Source: Streptomyces alfalfae (GTDB taxonomy: Bacteria; Actinomycetota; Actinomycetes; Streptomycetales; Streptomycetaceae). Taken from it: a stretch of DNA of 64,000 nt. The notes under the pieces were generated by a model. That model saw nothing but the letters and a program-made list of their open reading frames with translations. It had not been told where the DNA came from and made no database searches. This document shows positions 1 through 11,173 of this stretch, piece after piece. Both the position numbers and the translations under genes were made by a program. How positions within the stretch are numbered: the first letter of the stretch is position 1; the number at the start of each line of letters is the position of its first letter. The stretch lies in assembly GCF_004127445.1 (NCBI RefSeq), contig NZ_QEXM01000033.1, positions 62,001 to 126,000 of the forward strand. The letters run 5' to 3'.

Positions 1-1
1 C

Positions 2-706
2 CTGCGGCCCTCCACCACGTACGCCTTCACCGTGCGCGCCCGCGACGCCGGGGGCAACGTCAGCCCCGACAGCAGGAAGCTGACCGTCAGGACGCCCGAG
101 GCCGCCACTGCCGACCGCGAGGCGCCCACCCGGCCCGCACGGCTGCGGGGCGAGGCGGCGGGGAGCCGGTCGGCGATGCTGACCTGGGGCAGGTCGACGG
201 ACGACCGGCGCGTGGCCTCGTACGAGATCTACCAGGGCGGTTCGAAGGTCCACAGCGTGGGCGGCGGGCAGACGGCGACGCTGGTCACCGGGTTGCGGCC
301 CGGCGCCGAGTACACCTTCTCCGTCAAGGCGCGCGACGCCGCGGACAACTTCTCCCCCGCCAGCCGGGAGGTCCGCCTCACGACCGCCGCGGGCAAGGAC
401 TCGGGGCGCGGCACGGCGCCGACCGGCTTCCGTGCCGCGACGCACCGCGCCGACGGGGCGTACTACATCGACCTGACCTGGGCGCCGCCGCGCACGGGCG
501 GGGCCGTGGCGGAGTATCAGATCCAGCTCGACGGCCGCACGGCCACGTCGCTGGTCTTCGGCGGGACGGCGCCGCGGGACAAGGCCGAGCACAGCTTCTA
601 CATCGGCAAGAAGTCCGGGGAACGGCACCGGGTGCGGATTCGCCCGAAGCTGCCGGACGGCACGTGGGGCGGCTACTCGCCCACGCGGACGGTCACCACG
701 GGCTGA
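2..706 (+). CDS. Fibronectin type III repeat protein, C-terminal part (5' truncated by window)
   Basis: The reading frame is open from the first bases of the window, so the gene starts upstream. The visible 234 residues end with three FN3-like modules: the tail of one (motif TYAFTVRARDAGGNVSP), a complete second (DREAPTRPARL to VRLTTAAG, with EYTFSVKARDAADNFSP) and a third divergent one (APTGFRAATHR to TRTVTTG). The Y-T/A-F-x-V-x-A-x-D-x-x-x-N-x-S-P signature is typical of FN3 domains in actinobacterial extracellular glycosidases. In those proteins the modules act as spacers or carbohydrate/cell-surface adhesion domains. The catalytic part, if any, lies outside the window, so the enzyme class cannot be named. 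Codon use matches the neighbours. Confidence 0.85.
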   Translation: MRPSTTYAFTVRARDAGGNVSPDSRKLTVRTPEAATADREAPTRPARLRGEAAGSRSAMLTWGRSTDDRRVASYEIYQGGSKVHSVGGGQTATLVTGLRPGAEYTFSVKARDAADNFSPASREVRLTTAAGKDSGRGTAPTGFRAATHRADGAYYIDLTWAPPRTGGAVAEYQIQLDGRTATSLVFGGTAPRDKAEHSFYIGKKSGERHRVRIRPKLPDGTWGGYSPTRTVTTG

Positions 707-928
707 CGATCTCCCCGGGCTCCTTCATGCCGCTGGGCGGCGGCCCGCACACGCTGCCCGCCGAGGCCGCGGCGAAGGCGTCCGGCGGGCGGTGTCACCT
801 GCCCGGCGGCTCTCCGCGTGCAAAGGCGCGCGACGGCGCGTTGGCTCGTCGTCAGGCGGTGCGGGCGTTCCCCGACTCCCGGCGGCGCATGGGTTGTACC
901 GCCTCCCGTGCCGCCGGAGGAATGACTC

Positions 929-1498
929 ATGCGTATCACTCAGATAGGTGTCCGGGCCGGCCTGGTCGTCGCCGCCGCAGCGCTGCCGTCGGCGCTCGGC
1001 ACGACAGCGGCGGTCGCGGCCGGCGAACTCACTGTGGCCGCGGCCGGTTCCGCCGGGCGCGTCACCACCGCCGCGTGCCCGGACGGCGGCACGGCTGCGC
1101 TGACGGACCGAGGCCGCGCGATCCGCGCCGGGGCCCGTCAGGCGGAGCCGACGCGGGGCAGCGGCCCCTGGCAGGACGTCGCCGCAGGCACCCGTGCGGC
1201 GCCGGTCGCCGACGCGGACGGCACACGGGCCGAGCCCCCCGGCGTCCCGGCCGGCGGCATCACGCCCACCTCGGCGCCGACGACCTCGTCGACGACCATG
1301 CCCACCTCGGCGCCTACCGCCACGATGCCCACCACCTCCCCGGCGACGGCGCCCGCGCGCGGAGTCCGGGGCGGTGTCGGGGGCGGTTCCGAGGACCGGG
1401 GCACGCTCGCGCTGGCCGCCGGGGGCGTCCTGGTGGCGGTGGCCGCGGGCGCCGGTCTGTGGCAGCTGCGTCGCCGAGGAGCCCGCGGGCGCACCTGA
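929..1498 (+). CDS. Secreted protein with Thr/Pro-rich stalk and C-terminal membrane anchor, unknown function
   Basis: The 189-residue product begins with a Sec-type signal peptide (MRITQIGVRAGLVVAAAALP, predicted cleavage near AVAAG at about residue 31). A low-complexity Ser/Thr/Pro stalk follows at about residues 110-145 (repeats of PTSAPT and PTTSPAT). Near the C-terminus comes one hydrophobic segment (about 158-180, TLALAAGGVLVAVAAGAGLW) and then a basic tail RRRGARGRT. This is the layout of a surface-exposed, membrane-anchored protein; no LPxTG or LAxTG sortase motif is visible before the anchor. The start is fixed by GGAGG eight bases upstream of the ATG. No enzymatic domain is recognised and the function is unknown. 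Confidence 0.7.
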   Translation: MRITQIGVRAGLVVAAAALPSALGTTAAVAAGELTVAAAGSAGRVTTAACPDGGTAALTDRGRAIRAGARQAEPTRGSGPWQDVAAGTRAAPVADADGTRAEPPGVPAGGITPTSAPTTSSTTMPTSAPTATMPTTSPATAPARGVRGGVGGGSEDRGTLALAAGGVLVAVAAGAGLWQLRRRGARGRT

Positions 1499-1517
1499 CA
1501 CCCCGGGGTGCGCCACC

Positions 1518-1552
1518 GGCCGCCGTCCACCCCACGCGGGTGGGCGGCGGCC
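1518..1552. terminator. Strong stem-loop after the stalk protein gene
   Basis: GGCCGCCGTCCACCC (1518-1532) pairs with GGGTGGGCGGCGGCC (1538-1552) over 15 positions with one T-G wobble and a 5-base loop. It lies just after the stop at 1498 and before the isomerase gene. No U-run follows, as is usual in streptomycetes. Confidence 0.65.
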
Positions 1553-1632
1553 TCGCGTCGCGCCCGACGCGCCCTTGCCGGGCCGGTCGAGAGCGACTTA
1601 CCGTCCTCCCAGGCGACAGGGAGGGCGCGTTC

Positions 1633-2385
1633 ATGACACGACCGCTCAGCGTTCAGCTCTACACCGTGCGCGATCAGCTCACCGCCGACCGCGAGGGGAC
1701 CCTCCGCAGGCTCGCCGCCATCGGATACGGCGCCGTGGAACCGTACGACGTGCTCACTGACCCCGAGGGGCTGCGGCGGATCGTCGACGAGCTGGGGCTC
1801 ACCGTGTCGGCGACGCACGCCGTGCAGCTCCTCGGTCCCCGGCCGGAGGCCGTGCTCGACGCGATCGGCACGCTCGGCACGGATCTCGCGATCGTCCCGG
1901 CGGGCATCGAACCCGGCGAGTTCACCACCCGCGACGGCCTCGCGCGAGCCGCCGAGCGCCTCAACTCCCTGGTGCCCCTGGCCGAACGGCACGGCATACG
2001 CGTCGGCTACCACAACCACTGGTGGGAGACGGAGCCCCGCTTCGGCGAACGCCACGCCATCGAGGTTTTCGCCGAGCTGCTCGATCCCACCGTCTTCCTG
2101 GAGGTGGACACCTACTGGGCGGCAGTCGGCGGCGCCGAGGCGCCGGGGCTGCTGCGCCGCCTCGGCGACCGCGTCCTGGCGCTGCACCTGAAGGATGGTC
2201 CCGGCACCCGACAGGACCCGAACGTGGCGGTCGGCGGGGGCGCCATGCCGGTGCCGGAGATCCTCGCCGCGGCTCCGGACGCGTGGCGCGTCGTGGAGTT
2301 CGACGCCTGCGCGGGCTCCACGGACACCCTCTTCGACGCACTCGCCGCCAGCCGCACCTACCTGACCTCCCTGGAGGCGGCGTGA
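1633..2385 (+). CDS. Sugar phosphate isomerase/epimerase family protein (AP endonuclease 2 TIM barrel)
   Basis: The 250-residue protein has the xylose-isomerase-like TIM barrel fold of IolE/IolI-type enzymes. Family features seen are the N-terminal LSVQLYTVRDQL strand, YGAVEPYD, the conserved GYHNHWWE (metal/substrate region, about residues 118-125), EVDTYW with its acidic ligand (about 157-162), HLKDG (about 179-183) and the C-terminal VVEFD. Members isomerise, epimerise or dehydrate sugars or inositols with a divalent metal. A longer upstream reading frame exists, but the ATG at 1633 is the natural start for this family. The downstream dehydrogenase overlaps by a GTGA junction, so the two are translationally coupled and probably act in one sugar or cyclitol catabolic route. 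The substrate is unknown. Confidence 0.85.
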   Translation: MTRPLSVQLYTVRDQLTADREGTLRRLAAIGYGAVEPYDVLTDPEGLRRIVDELGLTVSATHAVQLLGPRPEAVLDAIGTLGTDLAIVPAGIEPGEFTTRDGLARAAERLNSLVPLAERHGIRVGYHNHWWETEPRFGERHAIEVFAELLDPTVFLEVDTYWAAVGGAEAPGLLRRLGDRVLALHLKDGPGTRQDPNVAVGGGAMPVPEILAAAPDAWRVVEFDACAGSTDTLFDALAASRTYLTSLEAA

Positions 2386-3539
2386 GCGCGGCCGGCGCCC
2401 GTGGGGGACCCGTCGGTGTCGCCCTGGTCGGCGCGGGCGTCATCAGCGCCCAGTACCTGAAGACACTGAGCGGCTTCCCGGACATACGGGTCCTGGCCGT
2501 CGCCGACCTCGACGAGCGGCGGGCGGCCGACGTGGCGCGCGCCCACGGCGTCCCCGTCGCGGGCGGTCCCGCGACGGTGCTCGCCCTGCCCGAGGTCGAA
2601 CTGGTCGTCAACCTCACCGTGCCCGCCGCGCACGCCGAGGTGGCGACCGCCGCCGTCCGCGCGGGCAAGCACGTGTACGGCGAGAAGCCCATCGCCCTCG
2701 CCCCCGCCGAGGCGGAGAAGGTGCTCGCCGAGGCCTCGGAGCGGGGCCTGCTGGTGGGCAACGCCCCGGACACGTTCCTCGGCGCGGGTCTGCAGTCGGC
2801 GCTGCGCGCGGTCGCCGCCGGGGACATCGGCGCGCCCGTGGCCGCCTCGACGGTGGTGCAGGGGCTCGGCCCGGAGGCCTGGCACCCGGACCCGGCGTTC
2901 TTCTACCAGCGGGGCGGCGGACCGCTGTTCGACCTCGGCCCCTACTATCTGACCTCGCTCGTGGCGCTGTTCGGCGGGGTGTCGCGGGTGGCGGCGGTGG
3001 CGGCGCGGGCGCGCACGGAACGCGCCGTCGGATCGGGCCCGAAGGCGGGGCAGACCTTCCCCGTCGACGTGCCGACGCATGTGTCGGCGCTCATCGAGTT
3101 CGCCTCCGGTGTCCGGGCCGACGCGGTGTTCAGCTTCGACTCCGCGCCGCGCCGCACCCGCTTCGAGATCACCGGAACCGAGGGCACCCTGGCCGTGCCC
3201 GACCCGAACACCTTCGGCGGCCCGCTGGAACTGCTGCCCAACGGCGCCGACGAGTGGCGTGAACTGCCCGTGCGGGGGCGGACCGACGGCCGCGGCCTCG
3301 GGGTGCTCGACATGGCGCGCGCCCTGCGCGGCGGTGCGGCCCACCGGGCGTCCGGGGCGCTCGCCCTGCACGTCCTCCAGGTCATGACGGCGATCACGCG
3401 GTCGGCGGACCGCTCGGAGTTCACGCGGCCGGAGACGCAGCCGGTGCCGCCGGAGCCGCTGCCGGCGGACTGGGACCCCGCGGAGGCGACGCTCATCCAG
3501 CCCCGGCCGTCTCCCCCAGCTCCTCGATGGCGCGGGTGA
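2382..3539 (+). CDS. Gfo/Idh/MocA family NAD(P)-dependent oxidoreductase
   Basis: 385 residues, starting at a GTG that overlaps the previous stop (GTGA). The N-terminal Rossmann fold carries GVALVGAGVISAQYL (about residues 11-25), followed by VADLDERRAADVA and the family catalytic motif GEKPIAL (about 99-105, catalytic Lys in EKP). The C-terminal GFO_IDH_MocA_C domain contains GGGPLFDLGPYYLTSL. Such enzymes oxidise sugars, inositols or their derivatives with NAD(P). Coupling to the upstream isomerase suggests a two-step sugar or inositol pathway. The last 47 bases overlap, tail to tail, the 3' end of the PadR gene on the other strand, which is unusual. Confidence 0.88.
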   Translation: MSAAGARGGPVGVALVGAGVISAQYLKTLSGFPDIRVLAVADLDERRAADVARAHGVPVAGGPATVLALPEVELVVNLTVPAAHAEVATAAVRAGKHVYGEKPIALAPAEAEKVLAEASERGLLVGNAPDTFLGAGLQSALRAVAAGDIGAPVAASTVVQGLGPEAWHPDPAFFYQRGGGPLFDLGPYYLTSLVALFGGVSRVAAVAARARTERAVGSGPKAGQTFPVDVPTHVSALIEFASGVRADAVFSFDSAPRRTRFEITGTEGTLAVPDPNTFGGPLELLPNGADEWRELPVRGRTDGRGLGVLDMARALRGGAAHRASGALALHVLQVMTAITRSADRSEFTRPETQPVPPEPLPADWDPAEATLIQPRPSPPAPRWRG

Positions 3540-4038
3540 GCCACCGCGTCCAGAAGGTCTCCAGGTCGATGCCGGCGCGGAGCACCACATGGCGCAGCCG
3601 GTCCTCGACGGCGTCCTTCTCCGGCGGGAAGTCGCGTCGCTCGATCTCCTCGTACTCCGCCAACTGCCGTCGATGGAGGTCGAGATGGCGGCGCAGCTCC
3701 TCCTGGATGCCCTCGGCGCCGACCACCGCGGCGGCCCGCAGGCGCAGCAGGAGGGTGTCGCGCAGGGGCTTGGGGTCCTGGGGCTCGGCGGTCCAGCGGG
3801 CCAGTTCGGCGCGGCCCGCCGGCAGCACCTCGTACTCCTTCTTCTGGCCGCGTGTCGCGCCCTGGCTCGGCAGGGCGCGGATGGCTCCCTCGCGCTCCAG
3901 TCTGCCCAGCTCGCGGTAGATCTGCTGGTGCGTGGCCGACCAGAAGTAGCCGATCGACTTGTCGAACCTGCGGGTCAGTTCGAGGCCCGACGACGGCTTC
4001 TCCAGGAGGGCCGTCAGGATCGCGTGCGGGAGGGACAT
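3493..4038 (-). CDS. PadR family transcriptional regulator
   Basis: 181 residues with an N-terminal winged helix: MSLPHAILTALLEKPSSGLELTRRFDKSIGYFW, then ATHQQIYRELGRLEREGAI (recognition helix and wing) and a C-terminal helical dimerisation region (Vir_C-like, LRDTLLLRLRAA... LDLHRRQLAEYEEIERRD). The family represses nearby genes and often itself. It lies 37 bases downstream of the dienoyl-CoA reductase gene on the same strand. Paired ATTGGGCCC repeats abut the start codon, and a TAGGAT -10-like element sits 7 bases before it, so it probably also has its own leaderless, autoregulated promoter. Its 3' end overlaps the Gfo/Idh gene. Confidence 0.88.
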   Translation of the reverse strand: MSLPHAILTALLEKPSSGLELTRRFDKSIGYFWSATHQQIYRELGRLEREGAIRALPSQGATRGQKKEYEVLPAGRAELARWTAEPQDPKPLRDTLLLRLRAAAVVGAEGIQEELRRHLDLHRRQLAEYEEIERRDFPPEKDAVEDRLRHVVLRAGIDLETFWTRWLTRAIEELGETAGAG

Positions 4039-4065
4039 GGGCCCAATCCTAGGGACGGGCCCAAT
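4036..4065 (-). promoter_or_regulatory. Tandem 9-bp repeats and -10 element at the PadR start
   Basis: On the minus strand ATTGGGCCC occurs twice, exactly 18 bases apart (4065-4057 and 4047-4039); the second copy directly precedes the ATG. Between them lies CTAGGAT. TAGGAT is a typical -10 hexamer, and the 7 bases to the ATG would give a leaderless transcript. The repeats are candidate autoregulatory PadR sites (inference). Confidence 0.45.
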
Positions 4066-4075
4066 GCCGCCGCCG

Positions 4076-6169
<2,094 letters not shown>

Positions 6170-6294
6170 TAAAGCGTGAGCGGTATCTCACCGGCAGCGT
6201 CGCGGGCGTCAGCGCCCTGTCCGAATCCCGCCAGCCGCGGCCTCGCGCGAGCCGCAGACTGGAGTACGAGCCACAGAACACCGAGGAGAGACCG

Positions 6295-6792
6295 ATGACC
6301 CTCTGCACGACGATCGACAGCCCGCTGGGCGAGCTGCTGCTGGTGGGCGAGGAGTCGGCCACGGCCGAGGGCGGCACCGCGCTGACCTCGCTCTCCCTGC
6401 CGGGACAGCAGGGCGCGGCCGTCGTCGAGGAGGGCTGGGTCCACGCCCCGGAGGCGTTCGCCGCGATCACCGGGCAACTGCGCGCGTACTTCGCCGGGAG
6501 CCTCACCCACTTCGAGATCGAGTACGCGGCCGGGGAGGGCACCGAGTTCCGGCGCAGGGTCTGGGACGCCCTGGAGACGATCCCCTACGGCACGACGACG
6601 ACCTACGGCGCCCTCGCCGAGCGGCTCGGCCTGTCCCGCATGGCGGTCCGCGCCCTGGGCGCCGCCGTCGGCCGCAACCCGCTGCTCGTCGTGCGCCCCT
6701 GCCACCGCGTGATCGGCGCCGACGGGACCCTGACCGGGTACGCGGGCGGCCTTGCGGCGAAGCGGCTCCTGCTCGACCTGGAGGCGGCGTGA
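6295..6792 (+). CDS. ogt: Methylated-DNA--[protein]-cysteine S-methyltransferase
   Basis: 165 residues. The C-terminal ATase domain contains the invariant active-site PCHRVIG (about residues 136-142), where Cys accepts the alkyl group from O6-alkylguanine, preceded by the helix-turn-helix segment VWDALETIPYGTTTTYGALAERLGLS. The N-terminal part (MTLCTTIDSPLGELLLVGEE) matches the ribonuclease-like domain of Ogt/MGMT. It is a suicidal DNA repair protein. The start is supported by GAGGAGAG four bases before the ATG. It is monocistronic and divergent from fadH. The Arg/Asn positions near NPLLVV are conserved. Confidence 0.93.
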   Translation: MTLCTTIDSPLGELLLVGEESATAEGGTALTSLSLPGQQGAAVVEEGWVHAPEAFAAITGQLRAYFAGSLTHFEIEYAAGEGTEFRRRVWDALETIPYGTTTTYGALAERLGLSRMAVRALGAAVGRNPLLVVRPCHRVIGADGTLTGYAGGLAAKRLLLDLEAA

Positions 6793-6832
6793 GCCGGCCG
6801 CCAGGTCGAGCAGGTGCCGCCGGGGCCGAGGG

Positions 6833-9202
6833 TCAGCCGGTGGCGTGCGGCCAGGTCCAGTCGGCCACCTCGGGCAGGTCGGTGCCGTGCTCGCGGATCC
6901 AGTCGTGGTGGCGCGAGCGGGCGTCCGCCATCTTCTGCCGTACGGCCGTGGCGCGGACGGCGAGGCCGGGCACCCGGTCGATGACGTCCATGACGAGCCG
7001 GTACCGGTCGAGGTCGTTGCGGACGACCATGTCGAACGGCGTGGTCGTCGTGCCGGCCTCCTTGTAGCCGCGCACGTGCAGGTTGGCGTGGCCGGTGCGG
7101 CGGTAGGCCAGGCGGTGGATCAGCCACGGGTAGCCGTGGTAGGCGAAGATCACCGGCCGGTCGGGGGTGAACAGCGCGTCGAACTCCGGGTCCGCCATGC
7201 CGTGCGGATGCTCGCCGCGGGGCATGAGGCGGGCGATGTCGACGACGTTGACGACGCGGACCGCGAGATCGGGCAGCAGCTCCCGCAGCAGGCCCGCCGC
7301 GGCCAGGATCTCCTGGGTGGGCACGTCACCCGCGCAGGCCAGGACCACGTCCGGGTCACGCGTGCCGTCGTCCGTGCCCGCCCACTCCCACACGCCCGCG
7401 CCGCGCGCGCAGTGCGCCCGCGCGTCCTCCAGGGAGAGCCAGTCGAAGCAGGGCTGCTTGCCCGCGACGACGACGTTGACGTAGTCGTGGCTGGCCAGGA
7501 CGTGTTCGGTCACGGACAGCAGGGTGTTGGCGTCCGGCGGCAGATAGACGCGGACGACGTCGGGGCTCTTGTTGAGCACATGGTCGACGAACCCGGGGTC
7601 CTGGTGCGAGAAGCCGTTGTGGTCCTGGCGCCACACGTGCGAGGTCAGCAGGTAGTTCAGGGAGGGCACGGGCGCGCGCCACGGCAGCGAGCGCGAGGTC
7701 TTCAGCCACTTGATGTGCTGGTTGACCATCGAGTCGACGATGTGGACGAACGCCTCGTAGCAGGAGAACAGGCCGTGCCGCCCGGTGAGCGTGTAGCCCT
7801 CCAGCCAGCCCTGGCACAGGTGCTCGGACAGCACCTCCATGACCCGGCCGTCGCGCGCCAGGTGCTCGTCGGTGTCCAGGGTCCGGTCCTGCCAGGCCTT
7901 GCCGGTCGCCTCGTAGAGCGCGCCGAGGCGGTTGGACTCGGTCTCGTCGGGGCCCACCACCCGGAAGTCGCGGCGCCGCGCGGTGTCGGCCATGACCTGG
8001 GCGAGCAGTTCGCCCGCGACCCGGGTCGGCTCGTGCAAGGTGGCGCCGGGCCCGTCGACGGGGACGGCGAACCGCTCCAGCGGCGGCAGCGGCAGCGGAC
8101 GGCTGAGCACACCGCCGTTGGCGTGCCGGGTGGCGCCGAGGCGGCGCTCCCCCTCGGGCACGCAGGCGAGGACGTCCGCGGTGGGCGCGCCGTCGGCGTC
8201 GAACAGCTCCTCGGGGCGGTAGGAGCGCAGCCACTCCTCCAGCTGCCGCAGATGCTCGGGGTTGTCCCTGACCCCGGAGAGCGGCACCTGGTGCGCCCGC
8301 CAGGTGTTCTCCACGGGCTTGCCGTCCACGAAGCCGGGCCCCGTCCAGCCCTTGGGCGTGCGCAGGACGATGACGGGCCAGCGGTGGCGGCTGTGCGTGC
8401 CGCCGCCGCGGGCGGCCCGCTGCACCGAGGCGATCCGGTCGAGGGCCTCGTCCATCACCTCGGCCATCGCCTGGTGGACGGAGAGCGGGTCGTCGCCCGC
8501 GACGTACAGCGGCTCGTGGCCGTAGCCCTTGAGGAGGGAGTCGAGCTCGGCGTCGGGGAGCCGGGAGAGCACCGTCGGGTTGGCGATCTTGTAGCCGTTG
8601 AGGTGGAGGATCGGCAGGACCGCGCCGTCGTGCACGGGGTCGAGGAACTTGTTGGAGTGCCAGGACCCGGCGAGCGGCCCGGTCTCCGCCTCGCCGTCGC
8701 CGATCACACAGGCCACCAGGAGGTCCGGGTTGTCGAAGGCGGCTCCGTAGGCGTGCGCCAGGGAGTAGCCCAGCTCGCCGCCCTCGTGGATCGAGCCCGG
8801 CGTCTCGGGCGCCACATGGCTGGGCACACCGCCGGGGAAGGAGAACTGGCGGAACAGCCGCTCCATGCCCTCCGCGTCGCGGCTCACGGCCGGATAGGTC
8901 TGCGTGTAGCTGCCCTCGATCCAGGAGTTGGCCAGGACCGCGGGCCCGCCGTGTCCTGGGCCCCATACGCACAGGGCGGCCAGGTCGCGCTCCCTGATGA
9001 CGCGGTTGAGGTGGGTGTGGACGAGGTTGAGCCCGGGTGAGGTGCCCCAGTGGCCCAGAAGGCGCGGCTTGATGTGCTCGGGCCGCAGCGGCTCGGACAG
9101 CAGAGGGTTGCTCATCAGGTAGATCTGACCGACGGACAGGTAGTTGGCGGCACGCCAGTGCGCGTCGAGTGCCGCCAGGTTCTCCTTGGCCAAGGGCCCC
9201 AT
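6833..9202 (-). CDS. xfp: Xylulose-5-phosphate/fructose-6-phosphate phosphoketolase
   Basis: 789 residues, typical for the family. The enzyme is thiamine-diphosphate dependent and cleaves xylulose 5-phosphate (or fructose 6-phosphate) to acetyl phosphate plus glyceraldehyde 3-phosphate (or erythrose 4-phosphate). Signatures are the N-terminal [34 protein letters not shown], the TPP motif [32 protein letters not shown], and the C-terminal [10 protein letters not shown] and [16 protein letters not shown] longer frame to 9271 exists, but the ATG at 9202 has GGGAGGAG upstream and begins the conserved region, so it is chosen. No acetate kinase or phosphotransacetylase gene lies next to it in the window. 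Confidence 0.95.
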   Translation of the reverse strand: MGPLAKENLAALDAHWRAANYLSVGQIYLMSNPLLSEPLRPEHIKPRLLGHWGTSPGLNLVHTHLNRVIRERDLAALCVWGPGHGGPAVLANSWIEGSYTQTYPAVSRDAEGMERLFRQFSFPGGVPSHVAPETPGSIHEGGELGYSLAHAYGAAFDNPDLLVACVIGDGEAETGPLAGSWHSNKFLDPVHDGAVLPILHLNGYKIANPTVLSRLPDAELDSLLKGYGHEPLYVAGDDPLSVHQAMAEVMDEALDRIASVQRAARGGGTHSRHRWPVIVLRTPKGWTGPGFVDGKPVENTWRAHQVPLSGVRDNPEHLRQLEEWLRSYRPEELFDADGAPTADVLACVPEGERRLGATRHANGGVLSRPLPLPPLERFAVPVDGPGATLHEPTRVAGELLAQVMADTARRRDFRVVGPDETESNRLGALYEATGKAWQDRTLDTDEHLARDGRVMEVLSEHLCQGWLEGYTLTGRHGLFSCYEAFVHIVDSMVNQHIKWLKTSRSLPWRAPVPSLNYLLTSHVWRQDHNGFSHQDPGFVDHVLNKSPDVVRVYLPPDANTLLSVTEHVLASHDYVNVVVAGKQPCFDWLSLEDARAHCARGAGVWEWAGTDDGTRDPDVVLACAGDVPTQEILAAAGLLRELLPDLAVRVVNVVDIARLMPRGEHPHGMADPEFDALFTPDRPVIFAYHGYPWLIHRLAYRRTGHANLHVRGYKEAGTTTTPFDMVVRNDLDRYRLVMDVIDRVPGLAVRATAVRQKMADARSRHHDWIREHGTDLPEVADWTWPHATG

Positions 9203-9435
9203 GGGGGTCTCCTCCCGGAGGTCGGGGGTGTGCGGCGGATCAGGGAGTACGTGATCGGTACCGGGTTCCACGGCAGCGCCGGGTCAGTCGTGCCGGGCGG
9301 CGGTCGCCCGAGCGGCCGTGTGCGGCACGCCGGTGCGGCCGTGCGGAACGGCGGACGCCACCGCACGCGGGTCGTCCGGCCGCTCCTCCCCCGACGCTGC
9401 CACCGCACGGGCCGCGGCGCGAGTGCTGAACAGCC

Positions 9436-10605
9436 CTATCGGCAGCCCTTGACGGCCCTGAGAACCACGAACTTCGGGTCGCTGGCGACGACCTCCGCGT
9501 TGCCGAAGAGCTTGCGGAGCCTGATGTGGTACCCGAGGTGACGGTTGCCGATGACCCACAGCTCACCGCCGGGCCGCAGGGCCGCACGGGCCCCGCCGAA
9601 CATCCGCCGGGCGGTCGCGTCGGTCGTGGCCTGGTGGCTGTGGAAGGGCGGGTTGTTCAGGACGAGGTCCACCGACTCGGCCGGTACCGCCGCGAGGGCG
9701 TCGCCCGCCACGAACTCCGCCGTGGCGCCCTCGGCCGCGTTCGCCCGGAAAGTGGCCTCGGCGGAGGCCACGGCCTGGAACGACTCGTCGACGAAGGTGA
9801 CCGCCGCGTCGGGCTCGGCGACGGAGGCGGCGGTGCCGAGCACGCCGTTGCCGCAGCCCAGGTCCACCACGTGGGCGCCGGCGCGGGCGCGCGGCAGGTG
9901 CTTGAGGAGGAACCGGGTGCCGATGTCGAGGCGGTCGGCGCAGAAGATCCCGGCGTGGTTGACGGCGGTCAGGCCCGCGCCCGCCCCCGAGTCGGCGTCC
10001 AGGACGTGACGACGCGGCCAGGGGCTCGGCCCCGGCGCGCGGGACGGGTCGGGCGTGCTGAAGATGAGCCGCGCCTTCTGCCGGGCCAGTGACGTCCTGG
10101 TCGGCCCGACGATCCGCTCGAAGAGGTCGAGGGTCGAGGTGTGGATCTCGGTGACCATGCCGGCGCCGACGACGACCGTGCCCTCGTGCAGGGCGGGCGC
10201 GAGCCGGTGGAGCTGGTCCTCCAGGAGGGCGAGGCTCTTGGGCACACGTACCAGGAGCACGTCGACGCGCGGGGGCGGGGCGTCGCGGGTCGTCAGGAGT
10301 TGCGCCGCGTCCTCGGCGAGACCCGCCCGCGCCAGGTTGGCGCGGGTCGCCCGCTGGGCCAGGAAGGAGTCGGTGATCTGCACCACCGCGCGCGCGTGCC
10401 CCGCGAGCACGGTGGTCAGCGCCCCCCAGCGGTCGCCGACGACGGCCACGGCGCCATCGAGGCCGACGGCCGCCGCCTCCTCCTCCCCGGCCAGATGCCG
10501 CAGGAGGTAGGCGTCGGCGGCCGACCAGGCGCGCAACTGGTCCCGGGGGTCCTCCGGGAAGCGGGTGAGGTCGTACGCGCCCCATGACGTGCTCAAACGG
10601 TTCAT
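9436..10605 (-). CDS. Class I SAM methyltransferase, RsmC/RlmG-like rRNA guanine-N2 methyltransferase
   Basis: 389 residues with a duplicated architecture: an N-terminal non-catalytic methyltransferase-like half (about 1-190), then a catalytic half. The latter has motif I VVDLGCGNGVLG (about 248-259), an acidic loop VTFVDES, and motif IV LVLNNPPFHSH (about 314-324), whose NPPF is typical of N2-guanine or other N-methylation of exocyclic amines. In Escherichia coli RsmC and RlmG have this layout and modify 16S or 23S rRNA. Which rRNA is modified here cannot be decided. The gene follows the Nudix gene by 12 bases and is probably co-transcribed with it. Confidence 0.8.
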   Translation of the reverse strand: MNRLSTSWGAYDLTRFPEDPRDQLRAWSAADAYLLRHLAGEEEAAAVGLDGAVAVVGDRWGALTTVLAGHARAVVQITDSFLAQRATRANLARAGLAEDAAQLLTTRDAPPPRVDVLLVRVPKSLALLEDQLHRLAPALHEGTVVVGAGMVTEIHTSTLDLFERIVGPTRTSLARQKARLIFSTPDPSRAPGPSPWPRRHVLDADSGAGAGLTAVNHAGIFCADRLDIGTRFLLKHLPRARAGAHVVDLGCGNGVLGTAASVAEPDAAVTFVDESFQAVASAEATFRANAAEGATAEFVAGDALAAVPAESVDLVLNNPPFHSHQATTDATARRMFGGARAALRPGGELWVIGNRHLGYHIRLRKLFGNAEVVASDPKFVVLRAVKGCR

Positions 10606-10617
10606 CGTGCTCTCAGG

Positions 10618-11124
10618 CTAACGGAGGGCCGAGCCGGTGCTGAGCGCCTCGTCGCTCGGGGGTTCGAACCAGGTCGGTCCGTCCCCCAGCGCCTGCTTGA
10701 TGCGGGAGTGCGAGAACTCGTGCAGCGCGGGCAGCGCGTCCACGTCGAACCAGGCGACCTCAAGGGACTCGTCGTCGTTCACGCGGGCCTCGCCGCCGAC
10801 GGCGCGGCAGCGCAGGGTGATGTCCATGTACTGGCAGGTGTCGCCGTTGGGGTAGGTGACCGGTTCGAGCGCCTGCACGAGCACCACCCGCTCGGGCACG
10901 CAGTGCACCGCCGTCTCCTCGTACACCTCGCGCACCGCGCACTCGGCCGGCTGCTCGCCGGGCTCCGGGATGCCGCCGATCACGGACCACTTGCCGTTGT
11001 CCGAGCGCCGGCCCAGCAGCACTCTGCCCTCGTCGTCGAAGACGATGGCGGTGACGCCGGGGAGCCACAGGAGCTGCTGGCCGGCGTCGGCCCGGATGGC
11101 GCGGATGAAGTCAGGAGTAGCCAT
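10618..11124 (-). CDS. Nudix hydrolase
   Basis: 168 residues. The Nudix box is complete: GGIPEPGEQPAECAVREVYEE (G-x5-E-x7-REVxEE-x-A, at about residues 51-71). The N-terminal strand VTAIVFDDEGRVLLGRRSDNGKWSVIGG is usual for nucleoside diphosphate-X hydrolases. The end segment (TWFEPP...) is variable, so the substrate cannot be predicted. The start ATG at 11124 is the natural first codon. It lies directly upstream of the RsmC/RlmG-like gene on the same strand. Confidence 0.88.
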   Translation of the reverse strand: MATPDFIRAIRADAGQQLLWLPGVTAIVFDDEGRVLLGRRSDNGKWSVIGGIPEPGEQPAECAVREVYEETAVHCVPERVVLVQALEPVTYPNGDTCQYMDITLRCRAVGGEARVNDDESLEVAWFDVDALPALHEFSHSRIKQALGDGPTWFEPPSDEALSTGSALR

Positions 11125-11173
11125 GGCTCAGACCCTAACGGCGTACGGGCGCCGCTCATGCCGCTCCCGTACA

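Noticed and set aside
664..1632. Extension of the sugar isomerase frame 969 bases upstream of ATG 1633
   Set aside because: The extension is Arg/Gly-rich, overlaps the well-formed stalk protein gene and has no similarity. The conserved fold begins right at ATG 1633.
6752..9040. A 762-codon plus-strand open frame opposite the phosphoketolase gene
   Set aside because: It is a long frame caused by high GC at codon third positions. Its translation is Val/Gly/Arg/His-rich without domains, while the opposite strand encodes an unmistakable phosphoketolase.
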